From Ectocarpus siliculosus (lineage: Eukaryota; Sar; Phaeophyceae; Ectocarpales; Ectocarpaceae): a stretch of DNA of 64,000 nucleotides. Shown here piece after piece: positions 55,380 through 64,000 of this stretch (the stretch's first letter is position 1; each line of letters begins with the position of its first letter). Under the pieces are notes generated by a model, which saw only the letters and a list, made by a program, of their open reading frames with translations, made no database searches and had not been told where the DNA came from. The position numbers and the translations under genes are program-made. The DNA lies in assembly GCA_000310025.1 (NCBI GenBank), contig FN648707.1:263347-327346 (forward strand), written 5' to 3'.

Positions 55380-56858
55380 ATGGCTGCGTCGGACAGCGGT
55401 TCGGTCGAAGGGCTGGGGGAAGAGACCTCAGCCACGCAACAGCAACACGCCGAGGACCCGACGATTGCGAGGCTGGAGGGCCAGTTATCGCAGCTGATGA
55501 GCATAGTAATGGAGCTTAAGAGGAAGGAGCCTGGCGACGCCGTGGCGGGCGATGCCAGTAGGGGCGGCGGTGCTGCCGTCCCAAGCCAGAGAGAGTCCTT
55601 GCCGTCGGAGGGCGGCGGGGCATTTTCCCGGGAAGCGACCCGTGATGGGCCAAATCACCCGTGGGAAAGCCGCTGGGGCAACATACCGGGAGCGAGTCCT
55701 GGGGTTCCAGCGAGAGTGGGGCCTGGCGTAGGAGCTGACCGCGGGGAAGCGAGGGGGTTAAACCCTTCAGGTGAGACACCCGCAACTCGTGGTAACGGTG
55801 AATACATCGATAGCTTCAATCACTCGAAGAAAGTGAACGTGGTGGCCCCTCGCCTTGAGGGGGGCCGCAGCAGCGGCTTTAGCACGTGGCGAAAAGCTTT
55901 CATCCAGGCCGCTAAGACCGTGGAACTAGACGGTCAATTCATCGGGAGTACTGAGAGACATGCCCCCGTGGGCGACCCGAACATGCCCACCTCCACACTT
56001 TACAACGACTTGCGCTACACTAGGAGCGAGGTCGCACGTGGGCTCGCCGCGTTCCACTTCATCACTACCGCCGTGGTGAAAGAAACCGACAAAGCGGTCG
56101 TCAGTAGTTGTGTGACGGCGAAGGGGGTCCTCACGGAGCTTGAGAAAGTTTACGACCCCGAGTCGCAGGGATCGAAACAAGCCCTGATGAAAGAGATGTT
56201 CCGCTTCTCGATCCCGTCACACAGCAGCAGCAATCCAATCGAGCACCTAAGCAAGCTCGAGCAGATATACATGCGCCTACGCGAAAAGGGGCTCAACGCT
56301 GACACACCATTTGTCTTCGCACACTTCGTCGACTCGCTTCCACCCGAGTACCAACAAGCGAAGTTCCTGTTGGAGACGGCGACAAAGCTAGACAGGGGCG
56401 AGATCGTCAGGATCGTGAGCACGGTGCACGCGTGCCTCCCGGAGGGGAGGAAGGCCCCGAAGGGCCAGCGGAAGGCGGAGCATGCTTTCCTCGCGAGCGA
56501 CGGTGGCAGCAGGGGTGGAGCGCCCGGCCGCAGCAGCGGCGGCCGCAACAAGGGTGGCGGCGGCGGTGGTGGCGGCCAGAAGGGGAGAGGGGGTGGCAGC
56601 AAGGGCGGTGGGGGCGGTGGTGGTGGCAACAGCGGCGGAGGCGGCGGCGGCGGTGCAAGTAGCATGCACGGCCGCTGCTTCCGGTGCGGAGAAAAGGGTC
56701 ACCAGGCGGCCGCCTGTACCGAGCCCGAGCCCCTGCGATGCGAGAAGTGCCTAGGCTACGGACACGACAAGACCACGTGCTCGTCCGAGCAGCGGTGCTC
56801 GCGGTGGAGCTGCGGGTCTTGTACGCCACCGCACTGGACGTGGCAGAGGAGGCGCTAG
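55380..56858 (+). CDS. gag: copia-2 Gag
   Basis: 492 residues from ATG 55380, 46 bases after the 5' LTR. It has a leading acidic and coiled region (EDPTIARLEGQLSQLMSIVM), a Gly/Pro-rich linker, then the UBN2/retrotran_gag-like helical core (FSTWRKAFIQAAKTVELDGQ ... LMKEMFRFSIPSHSSSNPIEHLSKLEQIYMRL). A long Gly-rich tract (about 56510-56655) precedes two CCHC knuckles, CFRCGEKGHQAAAC and CEKCLGYGHDKTTC. This protein would package element RNA in particles. The pol ORF overlaps in the -1 frame. Confidence 0.9.
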   Translation: MAASDSGSVEGLGEETSATQQQHAEDPTIARLEGQLSQLMSIVMELKRKEPGDAVAGDASRGGGAAVPSQRESLPSEGGGAFSREATRDGPNHPWESRWGNIPGASPGVPARVGPGVGADRGEARGLNPSGETPATRGNGEYIDSFNHSKKVNVVAPRLEGGRSSGFSTWRKAFIQAAKTVELDGQFIGSTERHAPVGDPNMPTSTLYNDLRYTRSEVARGLAAFHFITTAVVKETDKAVVSSCVTAKGVLTELEKVYDPESQGSKQALMKEMFRFSIPSHSSSNPIEHLSKLEQIYMRLREKGLNADTPFVFAHFVDSLPPEYQQAKFLLETATKLDRGEIVRIVSTVHACLPEGRKAPKGQRKAEHAFLASDGGSRGGAPGRSSGGRNKGGGGGGGGQKGRGGGSKGGGGGGGGNSGGGGGGGASSMHGRCFRCGEKGHQAAACTEPEPLRCEKCLGYGHDKTTCSSEQRCSRWSCGSCTPPHWTWQRRR

Positions 56859-58129
56859 TGGTCCGTGACTTCACAGGCGAGTGGAACAGAGTCGTTGATG
56901 GAGGGGGTGTAGAGCAGGCCAGGCAGGAAAGGTTTGTGGCCGATACCGGCGCAACCAACCAAATGTTCCCGAGCGCTAACGCGTTCGAAAACTACCATGA
57001 GTGCGATCGACGTTTGAGTGTCGCCGCAGGGAAGCAAGCCTTCGCCATTGTAGGGTATGGCGACGTGAGGGTGACCATCGGTTCTCGCGTTGGGACCACA
57101 GACCTGTTGTTGAAACGGGTCGCTCATGTGCCGGAGCTCAACTACAACCTCGTGTCCCTCACAGCCCTCTTGAAACAAACCAAGGGCCGCTTAGCCGCAG
57201 ACGAGCACGAGTTGGAGGTGTTCGTTGGTGGGGGGGAGTCGGTGTACTTCCCTCTATGGGGGGACCTGTTCGTTCTGACTGGTCACCGCATAGAGTCGGG
57301 TAGGGAACTAGCCTGTGCCATAATTGCTCCTGGTAACGCGAAAGCGAACCGCACCCCCGTTGACATCAACGACTTCCACTGCGCGCACGGCCACTCCCAC
57401 GAGGTGCTGCTGAAGAACACGGCGAAGCAGCAAGGGGCGACGCTGGTGGGCCAGCTCCGGGCGTGCATGGGGTGCTCGACGGCAAAGGGGCTATCCAAGC
57501 CCATCCCCAACAGGACGTCAACCCGAGCAGTTAAGAAACTGCAGAGAGTTTTTGTGGATTTGAGTGGGAAGGCAAGGGTGCAGAGCTTGGGGGGGAAGTG
57601 GTACACTCTCATTGTAAGGGATGACTGCTCGAGGTGGAACCGCGTCTACTTCTTGAAAAACAAGTCAGACGCTGCAGAGGCATTCGAGAGATACCTAGCG
57701 GAAAACAGGGCAGACGGAGCCCCATCCGAGGTCATGGTCGTGCGGTCTGACAACGGAGGAGAGTTTTTCGAGGGAGAGTTCGGAAAGCTGTGCCCCAAGT
57801 ATTGCATCAAGCAGGAGTTCACCCCCGCATACAGCCCAGAATACAACGGTGTAGCTGAGAGAGCACTGGCACTGATCAAGGATGCAGAACTAGCCGCCCG
57901 CATACAAGCGCCGATTCTTTACCCCGAAGCACCAACCTACCCTTCCCTTTGGGCCGAAGCCATAGCTTGGGCATGCAACGCCCTGAACTGCACCTCCACC
58001 ACATCCAACCCGGACAAGAATCGCCGTACAAAATGTGGCACGGGCACCCACCTCCCCCAGAGGCGACGTACCCGTTCCTCAAACCCGCCGTACACAAGGT
58101 CAAGCGCACGCAATCACGGTTTGTGTTGA
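56684..58129 (+). CDS. copia-2 protease and integrase, 3'-truncated by a frame change
   Basis: The first 60 codons overlap gag and carry no domain. The protease motif is FVADTGATNQMF (about 56934-56969). The pre-integrase zinc motif is H-x3-H in FHCAHGHSH with CMGCSTAKG. The integrase core has VFVDLSG, VRSDNGGEFF and YNGVAERAL (about 57550, 57742, 57843), a full D-D-E triad. It loses frame near 58020, and sense continues for about 40 codons in another frame (PYKMWHGHPPPP ... KRTQSRFVLIPGPR) up to 58146, just before the inverted block. Confidence 0.88.
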   Translation: MRRKGSPGGRLYRARAPAMREVPRLRTRQDHVLVRAAVLAVELRVLYATALDVAEEALVVRDFTGEWNRVVDGGGVEQARQERFVADTGATNQMFPSANAFENYHECDRRLSVAAGKQAFAIVGYGDVRVTIGSRVGTTDLLLKRVAHVPELNYNLVSLTALLKQTKGRLAADEHELEVFVGGGESVYFPLWGDLFVLTGHRIESGRELACAIIAPGNAKANRTPVDINDFHCAHGHSHEVLLKNTAKQQGATLVGQLRACMGCSTAKGLSKPIPNRTSTRAVKKLQRVFVDLSGKARVQSLGGKWYTLIVRDDCSRWNRVYFLKNKSDAAEAFERYLAENRADGAPSEVMVVRSDNGGEFFEGEFGKLCPKYCIKQEFTPAYSPEYNGVAERALALIKDAELAARIQAPILYPEAPTYPSLWAEAIAWACNALNCTSTTSNPDKNRRTKCGTGTHLPQRRRTRSSNPPYTRSSARNHGLC

Positions 58130-58190
58130 TTCCAGGGCCGAGGTAAAAAACACTTTTTTGCTTTTGGCTCTGACTTGTGCGTGCGCTTGA

Positions 58191-59443
58191 CAGACGCGCT
58201 TTGAACTTCTCGATTTTCCCCTCCTTGTTCGTCTTTCCAAGTAAAACGTCACTTAGAACTCACAGGTCTACGCCCCTCTGGCGTACCATCTACGAACGGA
58301 AACGTTCCCGTGTCCAAGTGCCCATCAAACTCTTCCCCCATGGCCTGTTCCCACCCCTCTCTGTACACAGACTTGGCAACGCCGGCTACGGTCATGGGGG
58401 GGGATTCAACGTCACTCGGACGCTTGCCTATGGGGGGTTCTGTACTCAGCTCGGTCGACGCCAGGGCCCTCACGAAGGCGTCTGGAGAGTTGAGCACGAG
58501 GTCCTCCGCTCCCAGCAGGAAGTCCTCGGCCTCTTGGCGCGCGATGTTTGCCTCCTCCGCGCGCTCGCACAGCAGGGCTTGCACCGCCCTCGCCTCTAGC
58601 CCTTCCACCACGTCGACCACACACGCGAGCATCCAGTGGGTGTACTCCTCCGTGCTGTTGATGGGCAGGGTGGGCAGCCCCGCCGCCGACGCATGGCGGG
58701 CGAGCAGACCTTCGGTACTCGTTGACGACTCGTACCTCGTGTTCCGGCGAGGGTTCTCCCTGAGTGGGCGGCTGGTGAGTTCGGCCGGCTCGCCAAAGTG
58801 GGCGAGCTCCCGTTCCTCGGGCCCGCGGAGCGCCGGAATATCCGTGTCGCTGCCGCTGTCGCTGTCACCGCCGCTGTCACTGCCGCTGCCGCCACCGCGG
58901 CTGCTGCTGCTGCCACCGCGGCTGCTGCTGCTGCTGTTGCCGCGGCGGTCGTCCTCGCCGCCGCCCACATCGGCCATCCCGGTCGACGTGGTAGATGGGG
59001 TGACGCTCGCGCCCTCCCTGCTCGAGGGGGCGCCATCGCCAGCGTCGCCCGCGCCCGACTCCTGGGGCGCGGCCGGCGGCGCCGCCGTAGCATCGCGCGC
59101 GGGCGCCTTCGCGGGCCCCGGGTTTACCGTCGTGTCAAGGTGGAAACCTCCATCCTCAGGTTCTCCCTCCGCCCTCCCTCCACCGTGGCATGACGCACCC
59201 TCCCCGCCCTCGTGCTCCCCAGTCGTGAGCTCCTCGTCCTCCTCTGCAATGGGAGGCAGCGGCTGGGGGTGCGCGGTCGGGGCGGCGGGCACAGATTGCC
59301 AGGTGAAGTTGCGAGTGGTGATCGCTTGACGTTTTTCGTTCAGGACGCGCACGCCAGAGGGGCGTAGACCTGTGAGTTCCAAGTGGCGTTTTACTTGGAA
59401 GACGAACAAGGAGGGGAAAATCGAGAAGTTCAAAGCGCGTCTG
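58191..59443. repeat. 94-bp inverted repeats bracketing an inverted piece of pol
   Basis: Arms 58191-58284 and 59351-59443 are reverse complements with about three differences. The right arm encodes the normal start of reverse transcriptase on the + strand (GRRPVSSKWRFTWKTNKEGK). Between the arms, 58285-59350 reads on the MINUS strand as the missing integrase-to-RT linker: VLNEKRQAITTRNFTWQS, an acidic Ser/Gly/Pro-rich stretch, then REGWEQAMGEEFDGHLDTGT. The block has thus been turned round inside the element. Confidence 0.9.
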
Positions 59444-60761
59444 GTCGCTAGGGGGTTTTCGCAAATTCCGAATGTGGACCTCCCCTTGCCCATCATCCGC
59501 ATCCATTAAACTGATGCTTGCGGTAGCCAATGAGAAATAATTGAAACTCAACCACTGGGATGTCAAGCAGGCGTTTACACACGCTAAGTTAGACGAGGAT
59601 GTGTTCTTGAGGCTCCCCGCGGGGTGCGGGGAAAAATCCCACAAAGTTGTGAAGGCTGAGCGTGCTATTTACGGCTTGAAGCAGAGCGGCAGGCAGTGGG
59701 GGTACCACGCTGCCGACACGCTTGTAGAAAACGGGTTCGAGCAGTGCAAGGCGGACCCGTGCGTCTTCCGCAAGATGAAAGACGATGTCGTGGTGATGAT
59801 TATCGTGATTTATGTGGATGACATTTTGGTGGCTGGGTCTGATGATGATTGCAAGGAGTTGCGCGCTTCCCTCAACAAGGCATTCCCCACCAAAGACCTT
59901 GGAGAGTGTGTGTGGTTCGACGGGTGTGCCGTTGAGAGAGACCTAGAGGCTGGGACCCTTAGAATCTCCCAAACCGCGTACATTCACAGCATCGTAAATC
60001 GCTTTGATGTGCAGTCGACCTCCTCCATCCCTGCTTCCCCTGGTGCCGACCTAGGGCCGAAGCGAGATGACGAAAGTGGAGGGGAGTGGCCGGTGAGGGA
60101 GGCCATCGGCAGCATAATGTGGGTGTCGAAGTTCTCGCGCCCGGACATCTCGTTCGCTGTGCGTGCGGTAGCGCGCCACGCCCATGCCTCTGCCGAGAGG
60201 CACTGGAAGGCGATACGGAAGATCCTCGTCTACCTCAAAGAGACGAGGGACCTCGGGATCACCTACAAACGGGGATCGGGGCTGGGGCTGGCGGTGTACG
60301 TGGACGCTAGCTACGCCGACGCTGAGGATAGGCGTTCGGTGTCAGGGCTGGCAACAACGTTTGGAGGGACCGTCATCAGCCACGGTAGCAAGACGCAAGC
60401 TATCGTATCTTTGTCGTCTACGGAGGCAGAGTACATTGCTGCCGGAGAGGGTGTGAAGGAAGCTTTGTTTGTGCGTGCAGTGCTTTCGTTTATTGCCCCA
60501 GAGATCAGTGGCGGTAGCATTCAGGTCCTTGAGGACAATCAGGGGGCCATGGCCTTGGTGCAGAACCCCCTTAGCTCAGCGCGTAGCAAGCACATCGACG
60601 TGCGGTACCACTTCATTCGTGGATTGTTTAGGTCGGGGGACATCTCGATCAAATTTGTGTCGACGTCGGAGCAACATGCAGACATGCTCACCAAGGCTCT
60701 TAGCAAGAGCAACCTGCGGTACTACCGGAAAAAGCTGATGAATTTGCCGGAGTTTCTGTAG
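59370..60761 (+). CDS. copia-2 reverse transcriptase and RNase H
   Basis: Reverse transcriptase sense starts at about 59370 (WRFTWKTNKEG, FKARLVARGFSQ), changes frame near 59475 and meets a TAA at about 59538. It is then open from 59541 to the stop at 60761: KLNHWDVKQAF, VFLRLPAGCG, AIYGLKQSGRQW, and the active-site IYVDDILVAG with both catalytic Asp present. RNase H follows: VDASYADAED, STEAEYIAAGEG, EDNQGAMALV, SKHIDVRYHF, ADMLTKAL. The catalytic parts are well kept, the N-terminal part is not. Ends 311 bases before the 3' LTR; a purine-rich CCAGGGAGGG tract sits directly before it. Confidence 0.9.
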
Positions 60762-61072
60762 GATTTTTTAGCGCTTGGGGAAGGTCATGTATACCATGCG
60801 GGGAAAGATGCATTACTGTCGCGGGCTGTGTCCCATTGGCAGGAGTAGGAGGCTTGTCTCGCATTCTTGTCTTCGCCTTGGCCTTCCCGATAAGTGCGGC
60901 CGTTGTGATCCGCCGTGATAGCAATGGTTTGTGTTGGATGGGGTTTATTTTCGAGGGGTTTTGCCTGGGCGCCGGGTTTCCCCTCGACCACCGTATTGGC
61001 ATTTTATTGATGTGTCCGGGGTGTTTTTTGCCCCACTGATGGTTAGTCACTTGCATGAAGAACCAGGGAGGG

Positions 61073-61314
61073 TGTTCGTGGGTCTACGGACATGGTTTGG
61101 ATATGTTAGCCGCGTACAAGTGTGACGCAGATGGTGTAGAACCTTTTAGGTAGGGATGCACCCGGGCCCCCTTTTGTTGTGTGCAGCAGCCTTGCTGCCA
61201 CTCTTCCTTTCTGAGCACGACAGCGCCCTGGGTACGGGCGTTGCCTCACCGTCCGAAGTTAATACACTACACAAAACTATACCCGATAAGTACGCGGAGT
61301 ACGGCCGACAAACA
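61073..61314 (+). repeat. copia-2 3' LTR
   Basis: 242 bp, TG...CA, partner of 55081-55333. Followed directly by the AGTAC target duplication. Confidence 0.95.
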
Positions 61315-62991
61315 AGTACATCAAGACGAAGTTTAGGGATATTCGTATACAACCATCGATCCCTTGGCCGGCAAACCTGAAACAGGCAGTGCCGCAGTTG
61401 TTAGATTCTATCAAGGCCGCAGCCTTAGATGTCTTGCAACAGGCTGACCCTTTCATCGAGTTTGACAAATCCGATACGTGGGTTCGCGGGTGGGAAAACC
61501 CGCTGAAGAAAGCCATCATTAACGCCGTATCCCCAAACAAGCAAACCACTGGTGACCTTATCAGCTCTATCAATGGTATGTTTGTGCAGGTGAAGCAGCG
61601 TATGGACGACGGTATGAACGGAGGAGAAGCTTTCAAGCACCTTCTTCGTCTGATCGCGTCCCACTTCAGGCATGAAGACCGTGGAGACGCCTTGACAACG
61701 TTGAATGCGTTCGGTGTTCCCAACGGAACTACGTTTGGAGATTTTTTGCGACAGTATCGTACTGCCATGAACAACATCACGCACTATTCCGGTCTTTTTA
61801 GCCTAACGAGACTTGGATTGTCGGGATCACAAGGAATAAGATCAACGACGAGTTTTCTGTGATGATGTCTGACTGTTTTCCGGGTGCAAAGTGTACCGCT
61901 GCAGAACCCTACAGTAGTCTGGATGAGATGTGGCGAGTGCTGAATGAGTTCACGACCTCTAAGGTTAAGGCAGAGAATGGCGAGCAATATGCTACGCTCT
62001 CGCTTAGTGGATTATCGTTGCATTCGCAAGGCGGTAGTCGTTCTCAAGGACGTTCGACGACGCAATCGCAGCAGCCTTGGAGCTCCCAGGGAGCACGTAG
62101 CAAATCGGTCATGCGTGTTAAGGCAGAGCCAATTCATGATGTGTTTTGTGTTAGCTACGATGCTTGGCCGCTGGCCACCGATGATCATTGGGAGACAGTG
62201 CATGCGTTTGTTTCCAATGGGTTCAAACGCCAACTGCCCCCCCTTTGGACACCACTCCTTAGGACTAGAGCCGACCGAGCACAAGCGTTCAGCGCGAATG
62301 CTGGCCGTTGTTTAAACTGTCACGGGTCTGGCCACTCAATCAAACACTGTGAACAACCTTTCACCAATGCTAGTGGTGTACTGAACCCAGATTTAGGTGC
62401 ACTGACTGATGGTGATGACACGTTTCGCCTGTCGCAAGAGCGCTTGCGGTCCTGGAGGACTAAGCCTGCGACTGCCACAACACACGGCTCACGCAACTCG
62501 AATGGCCAACAAAACCGGCGCCGTTCCCACAGACCAGCTCATAGAGTTCAATACGCTGGTAACGCTCCAAACCCGCAACAATACACTCAGACGTGGCATC
62601 AACCGCCACCACAGGGCCTGCTGCAATCTAGTGCACCAGCCCAACAGCACACATTGGTAGCATACCAGCCTCATGCAGGTACTGCTCCAGCGTCTGCCAC
62701 ACACGCGCAGCCGGCGTTGCGAATCAACAGCCGACTCCCCGTAGACTCCAACCCAAATGCCCGCACTCCTGGAACGTATAATGTTGGTAACTGACAGCCC
62801 AACGGCGGCTTGTCGTTACTCCCCGACCCGCCGATGGCAAAACAGGGAGCAGCTAGATATGTGTCGCAGGATGCGCGTATAGTAGGTACGGTCGAGTGTA
62901 CCACTCCTGTTCCTACAACCGACACTTCCGCTACAAGCGGTAGTGCTTCGGCCTCATCGGGGGTGAAGATGGTGTAGCCCACACTCCCGAT

Positions 62992-63330
62992 CACGGCAGC
63001 TTCAGCGCTGTCGTCAATGCATATACCCCAAGGTTAGGACCAAGAAGTGACCTGTCTTGAAGGCGGCTCCCCGAGTTTTACCACAGCTCAAGCAACTTGC
63101 AAACACGGCAGCTTCAGCGCTGTCGTCAGTAAACATACCCCAAGGTTAGGAACTCAAGGAGCGACCTGTCTTGAAGGCGGCTCCCCGAGTTTTAACACAG
63201 CTCGAGCAGCTTGCACACACGGCAGCTTCAGCGCTGTCGTCAGTAAACATACCCCAAGGTTAGGAACTCAAGGAGCGACCTGTCTTGAAGGCGGCCTCCC
63301 GAGTGTAAACACAGCTCGAGCAGCTTGCAC
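62992..63330 (+). repeat. 112-114-bp tandem repeat, three copies, partly coding
   Basis: CACGGCAGCTTCAGCGCTGTCGT occurs at 62992, 63104 and 63218, followed in each copy by CCAAGGTTAGGA and GACCTGTCTTGAAGGCGG. Copies 2 and 3 lie in one open frame (63047-63571) as a 38-residue repeat with CLEGG-x-PS, HGSFSAVVSKHTPRLGTQGA. The first period is 112, not a multiple of three, so copy 1 is in another frame. No domain recognised. Confidence 0.85.
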
Positions 63331-63492
63331 AACGCACGATTACACCACGTTGCCGCCCGCAAACCAGCCTGAACCATTACGTATTGGCTACACGAATGCA
63401 AGGGTCGGTTTGAGGTGCGGGTACGGAAGGTCGGGATTGTCGAGCATGCCCAAGAGGTCCGCTCAGACGTCCTCGTGGAAGACCGTTAGGAC

Positions 63493-64000
63493 ACCTACAT
63501 TGTCGACAATACATGAAGTGTCGCCGGGTTTAGCCACCTCGAGCGATGCTTTGGACATGTCCACCGCGTAGCTGGTATTCGTATCTACCCTCCTCCTCCG
63601 ACCGACGCCAGGTGGTCACCACCAGCATTTGATCCGAGCAAGGAGTACTGCACACCTGACATGGTGTTGTTCTGGCAAGCCCCGTCGGTTTTCTCACAAT
63701 GTCCATCTTTACTGTAGATGGTGTGGAATACTCTTCTTGTGGAGAACAATTCTTCGCGGCTGCCAAGGCTCGTCTCTTTGGCGACCAAGATACGTTGCGG
63801 CGGATTATGCGTGTTTCTGACCCGATTGAACATAAGCGTTACGGACGCCAAGTTAAAGGGTTTGACGAAACTGTTTGGGAGCGCGAGCGTGAAAACGTGG
63901 TGCGTGTCGCCTCCTACTACAAATTTTCGCAAAATCCCGCTATGCGACAACATCTTTTGGGCATGGGCGACAAAATGCTCGTCGAAGCTAGCCCATTCGA
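63493..64000 (+). CDS. NADAR domain (YbiA/DUF1768) protein, partial, one frame break
   Basis: NADAR domains bind NAD/ADP-ribose-type ligands; studied members remove ADP-ribose from guanine bases or act on riboflavin-pathway intermediates (YbiA). The N-terminal sense DMVLFWQAPSVFSQ (about 63658-63697) is in one frame; from 63699 the next frame carries IFTVDGVEYSSCGEQFFAAA, KARLFGD, KRYGRQVKGFDETVW, a YYKFSQNPAMRQHLLGMGDK block and LVEASPF at the window edge. These match the family's Y-x-S-x-EQ, KA-x-LFGD, GR-x-V-x-x-FD-x3-W, KF-x-QN and EASP signatures. One missing base at about 63697 explains the break. It lies about 700 bases downstream of the Gag-like ORF, same strand. Whether it belongs to the retroelement or a host gene is not settled. 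Confidence 0.8.

Larger units (their letters stand above)
55081..61314 (+). mobile_element. Ty1/copia LTR retrotransposon, defective (copia-2)
   Basis: 6234 bp, bounded by LTRs starting TGTTCGTGGG and ending GACAAACA, with a 5-bp target duplication AGTAC (55076-55080 and 61315-61319). Domain order Gag, protease, integrase, (inverted linker), reverse transcriptase, RNase H. LTRs differ by about six substitutions and an 11-base indel, so it is older than copia-1. Pol is broken by a frame change after integrase, by an internal inversion, and by a frame change plus a stop before the DVKQAF motif. Movement would need proteins supplied in trans. Confidence 0.96.
54763..62794 (+). pseudogene. host-element Gag-like ORF with CCHC knuckle, split by copia-2
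   Basis: The left part runs to 55080 (...EKAEALAEAARIREISAKY, a charged helix). After copia-2 and one AGTAC it continues in phase at 61320 (IKTKFRDIRIQPSIPWPANL). A helical, capsid-like region follows to about 61800 (DPFIEFDKSDTWVRGWENP ... FGDFLRQYRTAMNNITHYSG), then a frame change near a T5 run at 61794-61799, and the frame 61802-62794. That last frame carries DEFSVMMSDCFPGAKC, a Gln/Ser-rich linker, the zinc knuckle CLNCHGSGHSIKHC (about 62309-62350) and a Gln/Pro-rich tail. Knuckle plus helical core is the Gag layout. Two breaks (insertion and frameshift) leave it inactive. Confidence 0.65.
43629..64000 (+). mobile_element. large gag-bearing LTR-like retroelement with NADAR domain (partial, twice interrupted)
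   Basis: The satellite monomer is broken exactly at 43628 and new sequence begins TGTTATGG, a typical LTR start. The following unique sequence leads to a chain of ORFs in one direction: 44059-44229 continued at 51822-53048, 53041-54297, 54763-55080 continued at 61320-62794, and 63493 onward. A CCHC knuckle marks a Gag. The 7.6-kb and 6.2-kb insertions, each with its own target duplication, explain the gaps. No reverse transcriptase, protease or 3' LTR is in the window, and the 5' LTR end and primer site were not found. The assignment to one element is therefore inference from order, strand and composition. Confidence 0.5.

Noticed and set aside
58249-59502. 417-codon minus-strand open frame, first taken for an independent gene
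   Set aside because: Its sequence is the integrase-to-RT linker of copia-2 (NEKRQAITTRNFTWQS ... REGWEQAMGEEFDGHL) in inverted orientation, flanked by inverted repeats. It is reported as an inversion instead.
1-64000. CRISPR arrays, rRNA genes, bacterial operons
   Set aside because: No regularly spaced short repeats with unique spacers, no rRNA signatures, no prokaryotic gene layout.

Overview
This is nuclear DNA of a complex eukaryote, most likely a stramenopile alga and plausibly a brown alga. The reasons are genes cut into short exons by GT-AG introns of up to several kb, a degenerate leucine-rich repeat of the FN-Q-P / W-P-x-S-L type, many CTG/CAG and poly-pyrimidine microsatellites, abundant Ty1/copia elements and a NADAR-domain ORF. 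The taxonomic call is inference. Nothing bacterial (operons, Shine-Dalgarno sites, CRISPR) was seen.

Two host-type genes can be assembled with every splice phase matching. On the + strand at 626-9705 lies an amino acid/auxin permease family (AAAP) transporter of nine recognised exons; the 5'-most coding exon was not found. On the - strand at 39124-27329 lies a four-exon, 226-residue multi-pass membrane protein of unknown function with a 9.4-kb first intron. A third small gene (49802-50265, +, two exons, 68 residues) is possible.

The rest is dominated by mobile and repeated DNA. A young Ty1/copia element (12313-19417) has identical 323-bp LTRs and a 5-bp target duplication AAGGG. Its pol is interrupted by an in-frame UAG whose context (UAG CAA CUA) matches the known leaky-stop consensus, and by two +1 frame changes. 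It sits inside one copy of a roughly 105-bp direct repeat; the second copy, without the insertion, is at 21644-21745, and the wreck of a tyrosine-recombinase gene lies between the two copies. From 23 to 40 kb there are several local tandem and inverted repeat families, an interstitial telomere-like tract, and a 1.94-kb dimeric (A-B-A-B) satellite at 39996-43628.

From 43629 to the window end I read one large nested structure. A gag-bearing, LTR-like retroelement of unusual layout appears to begin at 43629, inside the satellite. It carries a Ser/Pro-rich ORF1, an overlapping coiled-coil ORF2, a Gag-like ORF with a CCHC knuckle, a 113-bp coding tandem repeat, and a NADAR (YbiA/DUF1768) domain running off the window. 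Two insertions break it. One is a 7.6-kb segment (44230-51814) with imperfect inverted ends rich in CCCATGGGTACC and a 7-bp target duplication GACTTTT; it carries FN-Q-P leucine-rich-repeat fragments, a tyrosine recombinase gene and the small two-exon gene. The other is a second Ty1/copia element (55081-61314, target duplication AGTAC) in which a 1.07-kb piece of pol is inverted between 94-bp inverted repeats.

The most interesting signal is a NADAR domain apparently carried by a retroelement. NADAR proteins are known to remove ADP-ribose from guanine in DNA and act as antitoxins to DarT-type enzymes, so a retroelement could use one to protect its DNA. Reverse transcriptase for this host element is not in the window, so the linkage is an inference.
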